Positions 37,164 through 44,323 of a DNA stretch of 64,000 bases are shown piece after piece (positions within the stretch are counted from its first letter, which is position 1; each line of letters starts with the position of its first letter). Below the pieces are notes generated by a model that saw only the letters and a program-made list of their open reading frames with translations, was not told the origin of the DNA and did not search any database. The translations under genes were made by a program, and so were the position numbers. This stretch comes from Paucibacter sp. B2R-40 (GTDB lineage Bacteria; Pseudomonadota; Gammaproteobacteria; Burkholderiales; Burkholderiaceae_C). Location of the stretch: assembly GCF_025717555.1 (NCBI RefSeq), contig NZ_JAJIRP010000003.1, positions 434,001-498,000 on the forward strand. The letters run 5' to 3'.

Positions 37164-38024
37164 TCACGACGCCTCCGACAATAGTCGCGCCGGCTCCGGC
37201 TCGCCATCGAAGCGCTCGAAACCGCTATAGCAAATGAAATGCCGGCCTTTGGCGCGGCCTATCAAGGTCAGGCCAAGTTGCTGCCCCAAGGCATGGCCCA
37301 TCTGCGTGATGCCATTGCGCGAGACGATGATGGGCACGCCCATTTGCGCCGACTTCATCACCATCTCGCTGGTCAGGCGGCCGGTGGTGTAGAAACACTT
37401 GTCTGCCCCGCTAACGGGTAATTCCCCAGCCTGCATCCACATCCAGCCTGCAATGCTGTCGATCGCGTTATGGCGACCCACGTCTTCCATGTGAACCAGC
37501 ATCTGCTCGCCGCAGAAAAGCGCGCAGCCATGCACCGAGCCGGCTTTTTTATAGACGCTGTCAAGTTTGCGGGCCTGCTCCAGCATCGCGTACAAGCTGC
37601 TCTGGCGCAGACGGGCGCTGGCCGCGCTGGGCAGTTGCACGCTGTTCACATCGGCCATCAGGGCACCGAACACCGTACCCTGTCCACAGCCGGTGGTCAC
37701 GATGCGCTGCGCCGTTTTCTGCTCGATATTGGCAATGCCGGCGCGCGTGCGCACGGCCGCCGCATTGACCTCCCAGTCGACCGTGATCGACTCGATCTCG
37801 GTCACGTCATTGATCAGACGCTGGTTGCGCAGGTAGCCCAGCACCAGCAGCTCGGGCGCCAGGCCCAGGGTCATCAAGGTGACCAACTCACGCTTGTCAA
37901 CGAACACCGTCAGCGGCCGCTCGGCCGGGATGTGCATGGGGCGGCGCGCACCGAACTCGTCCAGCACCGTCACTTCATGGGTCAAAGGCGCTGAGCATTG
38001 GGTCAGCCTTGGCAAATTTCGCAT
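37164..38024 (-). CDS. fdhD: Formate dehydrogenase accessory sulfurtransferase FdhD
   Basis: The 286-residue protein has the FdhD core: LVTLMTLGLAPELLVLGYL, ALFCGEQMLVHMEDVGRHNAID and CFYTTGRLTSEMVMKSAQMG. FdhD passes sulfur from IscS to the molybdenum site of formate dehydrogenase. The usual CxxC active loop is TTGCGQGTV here, so only one cysteine (Cys113) is present, at the position of the essential E. coli Cys121. It lies between mobA and the nitroreductase. Confidence 0.9.
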   Translation of the reverse strand: MRNLPRLTQCSAPLTHEVTVLDEFGARRPMHIPAERPLTVFVDKRELVTLMTLGLAPELLVLGYLRNQRLINDVTEIESITVDWEVNAAAVRTRAGIANIEQKTAQRIVTTGCGQGTVFGALMADVNSVQLPSAASARLRQSSLYAMLEQARKLDSVYKKAGSVHGCALFCGEQMLVHMEDVGRHNAIDSIAGWMWMQAGELPVSGADKCFYTTGRLTSEMVMKSAQMGVPIIVSRNGITQMGHALGQQLGLTLIGRAKGRHFICYSGFERFDGEPEPARLLSEAS

Positions 38025-38030
38025 TCGAGC

Positions 38031-38636
38031 TCAGCGAGGCGCAGGCAAGCGCTGCAACTCGTCCAGCGTATTGGCATTGGCGAACGCCTCGGCATCGTCA
38101 AACAGGACCCGCGCACAGCGATGCTGCGCCGCCCATTTACCGATCTTGGCTTCGCCGCCTTGGGTGAAGCGCACAAGGCTTTCCAGCAGCTCGGTCTTCA
38201 GCAGGCAGAACACAGGCTGCGGCTGCGGACGGCCGGTCTCGGCGTCTGTCGTCAGCACCATCGCCAGCTCGGCGTTCTCATGCTCCATGGCCGCCGCCAG
38301 CCGCGCCACCATATCAGTGGGAAACAAGGGCGAGTCGCAGGGCACCGTGACCATATACGGGGTCTCGCAATGCTCCAGCCCCGCCATGAAGCCGGCCAGC
38401 GGGCCGGCGAAATCGGGCAAGCTGTCCGGCCAGACTGCCGCACCCATGGACTCGTAGGCACTCAAGTTCCGGTTGGCATTGATGATGACTTCGCCCACTT
38501 GCGGCCCTAAACGCAACAGCGCATGCAAGGCCAAGGCCGTGCCCTGGTACGGCTGCAGGCCCTTGTCGACGCCGCCCATGCGGCTGCCGCGGCCGCCGGC
38601 CAGGATCAGGCCGGTGATGTCTTTGGGATCAATCAC
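38031..38636 (-). CDS. mobA: Molybdenum cofactor guanylyltransferase MobA
   Basis: The 201-residue enzyme attaches GMP to molybdopterin, giving the bis-MGD cofactor of formate dehydrogenase. It shows the nucleotidyltransferase loop [21 protein letters not shown], the [10 protein letters not shown] loop and [10 protein letters not shown] see no usable ATG; the GTG at 38636 ([10 protein letters not shown]) follows GGAG by 7 nt and starts close to the conserved loop. A longer reading to 38711 would overlap tupA. It is 6 bp from fdhD. Confidence 0.9.
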   Translation of the reverse strand: MIDPKDITGLILAGGRGSRMGGVDKGLQPYQGTALALHALLRLGPQVGEVIINANRNLSAYESMGAAVWPDSLPDFAGPLAGFMAGLEHCETPYMVTVPCDSPLFPTDMVARLAAAMEHENAELAMVLTTDAETGRPQPQPVFCLLKTELLESLVRFTQGGEAKIGKWAAQHRCARVLFDDAEAFANANTLDELQRLPAPR

Positions 38637-38655
38637 GTCACTGCTCCAACTTGCG

Positions 38656-39486
38656 TCAGTTTTTTGCGTTAGGGAAAAACAACTGCTCGCCGCCAATCTT
38701 GTAGGCGGCAATGGTGGCCTGGCCGTCCGGCGATACCACCCAGTCGGAGAAGGCCTGTGCCAGCGCGGTCTTGGTGTGCGGGTGCTTGGCCGGATTGACG
38801 ACGATCACGCCATATTGGTTGAACAGGCGCTTGTCGCCCTCGACCAAAACGGCCAGATTGCCGCGATTCTTGAAGGACAGCCAGGTGCCGCGGTCGGTCA
38901 AAGCATAGCCATCGACGCTGGACGCGATATTCAGCGCCGGTCCCATGCCGCAGCCACAGGCGCGGTAGTCGAACAGACTGCCGTCTGCCTTGACGGCGGG
39001 GTCGGCGATGCCGGCGGCCTTCCAGAAGCGCAGCTCGGCCGCATGGGTGCCGCTCTTGTCACCGCGCGACACGAAGATCGCCTTGGCCGAGGCCAGCTTG
39101 TTCAAGCCCACCACCACATCCTGGCCGCGCACGCCGGCCGGATCACTGCTCGGTCCGACCAAGACGAAATCATTGAACATCACCGGCCGGCGGGCCAACC
39201 CGAAACCCTCGGCAACGAACCTTTCTTCGGCCACTTGGTCATGCACGAACAAGACATCGGCATCGCCGCGCCGGCCCATATCAAGCGCCTGGCCGGTACC
39301 TTGGGCGACCACGCGCACCTCGATGCCACTGGCTTTTTTGAAGGCCGGCAACAAATGAGCGAACAGGCCCGACTGCTCGGTGCTGGTGGTCGAAGCCATC
39401 ACGATAGACCGATCCTGTGCGTGGCCGCTCGCGCTCAGGGCTGCGGCGAACAAGAATGCAAGAACAGACTTCACAGCAAATCCCAT
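38656..39486 (-). CDS. tupA: Tungstate ABC transporter substrate-binding protein TupA-like
   Basis: The 276-residue periplasmic protein has a signal peptide ending near SASGHAQ and the TupA motifs [36 protein letters not shown] and [13 protein letters not shown]. The TTS stretch and later Ser/Arg contacts bind tungstate in TupA proteins. Tungstate rather than molybdate is inferred from resemblance to TupA over ModA. It overlaps the ATPase gene by 16 bp. Confidence 0.87.
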   Translation of the reverse strand: MGFAVKSVLAFLFAAALSASGHAQDRSIVMASTTSTEQSGLFAHLLPAFKKASGIEVRVVAQGTGQALDMGRRGDADVLFVHDQVAEERFVAEGFGLARRPVMFNDFVLVGPSSDPAGVRGQDVVVGLNKLASAKAIFVSRGDKSGTHAAELRFWKAAGIADPAVKADGSLFDYRACGCGMGPALNIASSVDGYALTDRGTWLSFKNRGNLAVLVEGDKRLFNQYGVIVVNPAKHPHTKTALAQAFSDWVVSPDGQATIAAYKIGGEQLFFPNAKN

Positions 39487-40178
39487 GTCAACTCCCCTTT
39501 TAGAAACAATTCAAGCCTTGCATCGAGTGCATGCTTGTTGAAGAAATCAGCGCTGGGCAGATCGACACGGATCTTGCCACGGTCCAGATAGATCACCCGG
39601 CTGGCCAAACGCTTGGCCTGACCCAGATTGTGCGTGCTCATGATCAGGGTCATGCCCTCCGCACTGAAGCCGGCCAGCAGTTGCTCGATCTCCTGTTTGG
39701 CCGAGGGGTCGAGGTTGGCGGTCGGCTCGTCCAGAAAAAGAATAGCCGGCCTGACGGCCCAGGCCCGCGCCAAAGCCAAGCGCTGCTGCTGGCCGCCCGA
39801 AAGGCCGCGCGCCGGGCGGTCCGCCAGCGCCATCAGCCCTGCACGTTGCAAGGCCTCATTGGCCCGCGTCGCCCGCTCTAGCCGCGGAACGGCAGCCAGC
39901 CACAGCGCCAACAGCAGATTGCGCCGCACCGACAGCCGCAACATGAAGGGCCGCTGAAACACCATCACCTGCGGCCCGCAACTCTGGCCCACCGTGCGAC
40001 TGCCGCTCAGCGGCAGCAAGCCGTGCAAGGCCTGCAAGAGCGTGGTCTTGCCCGAGCCATTGGCGCCGACCAGGGCAATGAATTCGCCCTGATGGACTTG
40101 CAGCGTGACCTCGCTCAGCGCCTGCACAGAGCCGAAGGAAACGCCGACGTCCTTCAGATTCAGCAAGTCATCACTCAC
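39471..40178 (-). CDS. tupC: ABC transporter ATP-binding protein TupC-like
   Basis: The 235-residue ATPase has Walker A LVGANGSGKTTLLQ, the Q-loop VFQRPFMLRLSV, the signature LSGGQQQRLALARAW, Walker B ILFLDEPTANLDP and the H-loop STHNLGQ. I chose the GTG at 40178 (VSDDLLNL), which overlaps the permease stop as GTGA. A longer reading to 40217 lies inside the permease gene. It energises uptake through the TupB-like permease. Confidence 0.9.
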   Translation of the reverse strand: MSDDLLNLKDVGVSFGSVQALSEVTLQVHQGEFIALVGANGSGKTTLLQALHGLLPLSGSRTVGQSCGPQVMVFQRPFMLRLSVRRNLLLALWLAAVPRLERATRANEALQRAGLMALADRPARGLSGGQQQRLALARAWAVRPAILFLDEPTANLDPSAKQEIEQLLAGFSAEGMTLIMSTHNLGQAKRLASRVIYLDRGKIRVDLPSADFFNKHALDARLELFLKGELTWDLL

Positions 40179-40900
40179 TTGGCATACTCCGACTGCCCGC
40201 CCTGCGACCGTTGCCATGCCTGCACCAGTGCAATCATGAGATTGATCAGAGCGACCAGACCCAGCAGCACCAGGCCCAGCGCCAACGCCAGTGGCAGATC
40301 GCCCTTGCTGGTTTCAAGAGCAATCGAGGTGGTGATGACACGGGTCACCCCGTCAATATTGCCGCCGACAATCATCACCGCGCCAACTTCAGAGATCGCG
40401 CGCCCGAAGGCGGTCAGCAAAATCGTCAGCACGGCCCAGCGCTCATGGACCAGCATCAGCAAGGCAGCGGTAAAAGGCCGCGCACCCATCGAGCGAAGCT
40501 GCTCGCCGCCGTCGCGCAGCGCGTCGCGCACCAGTTGCTGCGAGAGCGCGGCCATCACCGGCAAGACCAAAATGGTCTGCGCCAGCACCATCGCTGACGG
40601 CGTGAACAAAATGCCCCAGGAACCAAGTGGCCCGCTGCGCGACAAGAGCAGATAGACCACCAGACCCACCACCACCGAGGGCAGAGCCAACAAGGTCGCC
40701 AAAAAGCCCTGCAGGATGCGGTGACCGGGGAAGCGCGCGACCGCCACCCAGGCGCCTGCGGCCAGCCCAAAGCCGGCGGCGATCAAGCAGGCCGAGCCGC
40801 TGACCAGCAAGGACAGGCGCAAGGTGTGCATCAATACCGGGTCGGCGCTCAGCAGCATCGCCCACGCCGCGCCCAGGCTCTCGGAAAATGCTGCGCTCAA
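40175..40900 (-). CDS. tupB: ABC transporter permease TupB-like
   Basis: The 241-residue protein has about five or six hydrophobic helices and the inner-membrane ABC permease loop GRAISEVGAVMIVGGNIDG (EAA-type). It is the same length as TupB and ModB-like permeases. It lies 7 bp after the DUF6352 gene and is coupled to tupC by a 4-bp overlap. Confidence 0.9.
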   Translation of the reverse strand: MSAAFSESLGAAWAMLLSADPVLMHTLRLSLLVSGSACLIAAGFGLAAGAWVAVARFPGHRILQGFLATLLALPSVVVGLVVYLLLSRSGPLGSWGILFTPSAMVLAQTILVLPVMAALSQQLVRDALRDGGEQLRSMGARPFTAALLMLVHERWAVLTILLTAFGRAISEVGAVMIVGGNIDGVTRVITTSIALETSKGDLPLALALGLVLLGLVALINLMIALVQAWQRSQGGQSEYAK

Positions 40901-40907
40901 ACGGCGA

Positions 40908-41930
40908 TCACCCCAGCAAGGCCAGCTCGGCCGGCAAATTCAGGAGGAGGTTCTGCGGCTTCAGCTTCAGCCGCTTGTCGGCCGTCATCGCCAGACCCAG
41001 GTAAATGGGCTTGGCATAGCCGCCCGGAACATCAAGTCTGAACAGGCTGATCAGCTGCGTCAGGCGCTCGTTCGCAAGCGGCTGGCCCTCGTACAAATCG
41101 TTCAGCAAGCCCATCGCCTCCACATCCAGGCCGATATGCCAGCTCCAAGCTGGGTCATCGACCTTTTGCAGCGGCGTGATGCTGAGCGGCTGCCCCAGAA
41201 AATGCTGCAGCCATTGTTCAAGCACGCGGGCCAGCGCACTCAGGCCCGAATGTTTCAGCGTGAGATTGAATTTGAAGCCATGGCCGAGTTCGGTGCTGAT
41301 CTCATGCGTCAGGTCGAGCGCGAACAGACCATCAGCGCCAGCGCGCCAGAAGTCGGCGGCATTGCCCGGGCTCAGCACGTCCAACAGGCCTGCAGCGGCT
41401 TGGCGCTGATCCAAGCCCTGCTGATCGACACAGAGCAGCCGGCCCTCGACCAAGCTCAGTCGCTGCGTGCGGAATAGCATTTGCCCAGCCCGGACTTGAA
41501 AAGCATCCGCCTGGCCGGCCTGCAGGTGGCCCACGATGGCTGCAACCAGTCCGTCCAGAAACACCGGCGGCAGGTTCAAGGGGCGCCCGAGCAGGCCCAA
41601 ATAGCAGGCTTCCAAGGTGCCGGCGGCCAGCAACTCGTCTCTGAAACGCAAAAAGAACTGATAGTTGGCGCGCGCGTCGGGGTCCGCGATTTCCACCAAC
41701 TGGGCGGGCGAAACAGCTACTGAGGGCGCGAGCGACAAGGCTTGGTGGAGCGCGATCTCGGCCGGACATGACTCGTCCAACAAGGTCAACTCGGGGCCCT
41801 GCAGCCACAGCCGCAGAAAATCATCGTTAGGCAGCAGCCAACCCTGGGCGTTCGTCGTCAAATTTGAGCGCGCGCCAAGGTCCCAGAAATCATGCAAGGA
41901 TGTCGAAGGGTTCAGATCCAGGGTCGTCAC
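40908..41930 (-). CDS. DUF6352-family protein
   Basis: The 340-residue soluble protein begins with the family-type LHDFWDLGARSNLTTNAQGWLLPNDDFLRLWL and continues with ELTLLDESCPAEIALHQAL (given in part as LLDESCPAEIALH). I know it only as a conserved protein found beside formate dehydrogenase genes in this order; its function is unknown. I chose the GTG at 41930, which overlaps the upstream stop as GTGA. The longer open frame to 42143 covers the previous gene. Placement between fdh and tup genes suggests a maturation or regulatory role. Confidence 0.75.
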   Translation of the reverse strand: MTTLDLNPSTSLHDFWDLGARSNLTTNAQGWLLPNDDFLRLWLQGPELTLLDESCPAEIALHQALSLAPSVAVSPAQLVEIADPDARANYQFFLRFRDELLAAGTLEACYLGLLGRPLNLPPVFLDGLVAAIVGHLQAGQADAFQVRAGQMLFRTQRLSLVEGRLLCVDQQGLDQRQAAAGLLDVLSPGNAADFWRAGADGLFALDLTHEISTELGHGFKFNLTLKHSGLSALARVLEQWLQHFLGQPLSITPLQKVDDPAWSWHIGLDVEAMGLLNDLYEGQPLANERLTQLISLFRLDVPGGYAKPIYLGLAMTADKRLKLKPQNLLLNLPAELALLG

Positions 41931-42283
41931 TTCTTGGCCGGAACTGGAGCTGTCGCAGGAGCAGAGGCAGCGGCTGATACGGCAAGCAGCTCGGGCGGCA
42001 CAAAGGCTCCTGGATCGACGCAAGCCGGCGTATCCACAGCAGGCTGGACCTCGCGACCTTCGGCCTTGGCATTTTTTCGGTAGCCATCGGCAACCCGGTT
42101 CATCGCTTGGCAGAGCTGGTAGGCCGCCAGCTTGTCGGACCAAGCCGTCTTTGCAGCTGCAGCGGCCGCCTTGGCCTTGGCTTCATCGCTGGCCGCCGGC
42201 AACTTGGCTGAAACGCCCGCGGCCGCCAGACAGATCAAGGTGGCCAGGCACAGTCTAGGAAAAGAGTTGGTCAAGCGGCGCAT
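41927..42283 (-). CDS. Small secreted hypothetical protein of the formate dehydrogenase operon
   Basis: The 118-residue protein has a clear signal peptide (LCLATLICLAAAGVSA, cleavage near residue 26) and an Ala/Lys-rich region. Mature cysteines are in YQLCQAMNRVADGYRK and DTPACVDPG, and the tail is Ala/Pro-rich. The two mature cysteines could form a periplasmic disulfide. I do not recognise a family. It sits 31 bp after the gamma subunit gene and is translationally coupled to the DUF6352 gene. Confidence 0.7.
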   Translation of the reverse strand: MRRLTNSFPRLCLATLICLAAAGVSAKLPAASDEAKAKAAAAAAKTAWSDKLAAYQLCQAMNRVADGYRKNAKAEGREVQPAVDTPACVDPGAFVPPELLAVSAAASAPATAPVPAKK

Positions 42284-42314
42284 GATCGGCTTCCTTGTCA
42301 AATGTCGTCGTTGT

Positions 42315-43451
42315 TCAGTGCTGAGCGGCCGGATTCGCTGGCCGCGACTGATCCACTGGCGTCGAGCGTTGGGCGGGGATGTTGCCAGCGCGAATGTCAT
42401 CGAACCAGAGTTCATGATGTTCTTTTGCCCAGCCCTCATCGACCATACCGGTCTGCATCGCCTTCAGCGCGTCCTTCATGCCCACGGTGCCCATATAAAT
42501 GTGGCCGAGGAAGAGCACCATCATCAGCATGGCCGCAACCGCGTGGATCATGTGAGCGATCTGCATATCACCGCGCAAATAGGCCAGACCCGGGAGCAAC
42601 TGATCAAGCACCAGGCCCGAACCGACAACGGTGAAGCCGAGCAAGAACACACCACCCCAGAACACCACCTTCTCACCGGCATTGAAGCGCGCCGACGGCA
42701 CTTCATGTTCACCGAACAGACCACCGCCCTTGAGCATCCATTTGAGGTCATGAACTGTAGGCAAGTTGTCACGTACAAAGGTCATGAACACCACCAAGAG
42801 CGAGACCGCAAACAGCGGGCCGGCAAGATTGTGTGCGGTCTTCAGCGCATAGGTCAGCCAGCCGAACAGCGTGGCACCCAGCACCGGCAGCAAGAAGAAC
42901 TTGCCGAAGGCCATCACCAGGCCCGAGATGGCCAGCAGACTGAAGGCCGCCGCGTTGCTCCAGTGCGCGGCGCGCTCGAAATAGGTGAAGCGTTCGATCA
43001 GGCGGCCGGTATAGGGCACATGGCCGCCCAGCGTGCCCTTGGAAAAATAGAACAGCGCCAAGGCCAACACCGTGATCAAGAGCAGCGACCCACCATAGGG
43101 AATGATCCACTGATTGCGTACTTGGCGCCAGGCCTCGCCGGCCGTGGTCAGCTTGGAGCCGGGGTACTGGATCATGGACTGAATCAAGACGCCCTTCTCA
43201 GCGCCGGGCAGATTGCTGGTACCGGCATGATCACCGGAGCCATGCACGGCCCGCCAAAAAGGCGCGTTATTGCCGGGCTGGGATTTGGCGCGCTGGGCGT
43301 TGCTGTCGTCCGCCTTGGGCAGGGCCGGAGCGACAAAACCAGCCGGTGGCGCGACCGCCGCAGCGGCCGAAGCTGCGGAGTCCGGTGCGGCCTGCGCGCA
43401 GGCCACCGACAGTGTCAACAACGCCAGCAAAGAAGCAAAGAAGTTGCGCAT
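42315..43451 (-). CDS. Formate dehydrogenase cytochrome b556 (gamma) subunit
   Basis: The 378-residue protein has an N-terminal signal (ALLTLSVACAQAA), a periplasmic stretch with WRAVHGSG...QYPGSKL, and four to five membrane helices. Haem-ligand histidines occur in RFTYFERAAHWSNAAAFSLLAISG, shown in part as YFERAAHWSNAAAF, and in MIHAVAAMLMMVLFLGHIYMG (part). It passes electrons from the beta subunit to quinone. I chose the ATG at 43451 (MRNFFASLLALL); longer in-frame readings overlap the beta subunit. Confidence 0.93.
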   Translation of the reverse strand: MRNFFASLLALLTLSVACAQAAPDSAASAAAAVAPPAGFVAPALPKADDSNAQRAKSQPGNNAPFWRAVHGSGDHAGTSNLPGAEKGVLIQSMIQYPGSKLTTAGEAWRQVRNQWIIPYGGSLLLITVLALALFYFSKGTLGGHVPYTGRLIERFTYFERAAHWSNAAAFSLLAISGLVMAFGKFFLLPVLGATLFGWLTYALKTAHNLAGPLFAVSLLVVFMTFVRDNLPTVHDLKWMLKGGGLFGEHEVPSARFNAGEKVVFWGGVFLLGFTVVGSGLVLDQLLPGLAYLRGDMQIAHMIHAVAAMLMMVLFLGHIYMGTVGMKDALKAMQTGMVDEGWAKEHHELWFDDIRAGNIPAQRSTPVDQSRPANPAAQH

Positions 43452-43465
43452 CTTGGCCTCCGTCT

Positions 43466-43696
43466 TCAGCGTGAATAGTCGTTCTGCGCCTGGTTGCGCC
43501 GGCGTATCTGGCCCTCCCAAGAGGCTTGGTCGCCAGGCGTCCAGCCGGGCGCCTTGAAGGCCGGATTGGCGGCCGCGCTGACGCTCCAGGTCGACGCATC
43601 GGAGCCCGCCCTCTTGAGCAGCTTTTGCTCGCGTTCGGCACAAGCCTGCAGATTCAACAAAGCAATCGCGGCGAGCGCCAAGAGCCGGGCCTTCAT
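43466..43696 (-). CDS. Small predicted lipoprotein between formate dehydrogenase beta and gamma genes
   Basis: The 76-residue protein has a signal peptide ending in the lipobox LQAC (Cys19) and a short charged mature part. WTPGDQASWEGQIRRRNQAQNDYSR at the end (its core, SWEGQIRRRNQAQNDYSR) is unlike anything I can name. The ATG overlaps the beta-subunit stop as ATGA, and 14 bp separate it from the gamma subunit. It may be an accessory or anchoring component of the periplasm-facing enzyme. Confidence 0.72.
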   Translation of the reverse strand: MKARLLALAAIALLNLQACAEREQKLLKRAGSDASTWSVSAAANPAFKAPGWTPGDQASWEGQIRRRNQAQNDYSR

Positions 43697-44310
43697 GATT
43701 TCGCCTCGCCGGGCTTGCCGCCGACGGGCTTGCCGTAAGCAGTGCCCCAGCCCCAGACCTCGCTGCCCTTGCCACGCACCAGCACCCGGTTGCGCAGAAT
43801 GTCGGCGACCACATCACCGTCGCCGGCCAGCAAGGCCTTGGTTGAGCACATCTCGGCACAGGCCGGCAACTTGCCCTCGGACAGACGGTTGCGGCCGTAT
43901 TTTTCAAACTCGGCCTGGCTGCCATTTTCTTCGGGGCCACCGGCACAGAAAGTGCATTTGTCCATCTTGCCGCGCAGACCAAAGGCGCCGGTGCTGGGGA
44001 ACTGTGGTGCGCCAAAGGGGCAGGCGTAGGAGCAGTAGCCGCAGCCAATACAGATGTCTTTGTCATGCAGCACCACACCTTCGTCGGTGCGGTAAAAGCA
44101 GTTGACCGGGCAGACCGCCATGCAGGGCGCGTCCGAGCAATGCATGCAGGCGACCGAGATGCTTTTCTCGCCCGCCACGCCATCGTTCAAGGTGACGACG
44201 CGGCGGCGGTTGACACCCCAGGGGATGTCATGCTCGGCCTTGCAGGCGGTCACGCAGCCATTGCACTCGATGCAGCGCTCCGAGTCGCAGATGAATTTCA
44301 TTCTTGCCAT
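43693..44310 (-). CDS. Formate dehydrogenase iron-sulfur (beta) subunit
   Basis: The 205-residue ferredoxin-like protein has sixteen-type cysteine spacing for four [4Fe-4S] clusters: CIECNGCVTACKAEH, CMHCSDAPCMAVCPVNC, CIGCGYCSYACPFGAP and CTFCAGG...CAEMC. It relays electrons from the catalytic to the cytochrome subunit. It lacks the C-terminal membrane anchor of E. coli FdnH. It lies 13 bp after the alpha-subunit gene. Confidence 0.94.
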   Translation of the reverse strand: MARMKFICDSERCIECNGCVTACKAEHDIPWGVNRRRVVTLNDGVAGEKSISVACMHCSDAPCMAVCPVNCFYRTDEGVVLHDKDICIGCGYCSYACPFGAPQFPSTGAFGLRGKMDKCTFCAGGPEENGSQAEFEKYGRNRLSEGKLPACAEMCSTKALLAGDGDVVADILRNRVLVRGKGSEVWGWGTAYGKPVGGKPGEAKS

Positions 44311-44323
44311 GTCAGTACTCCCC

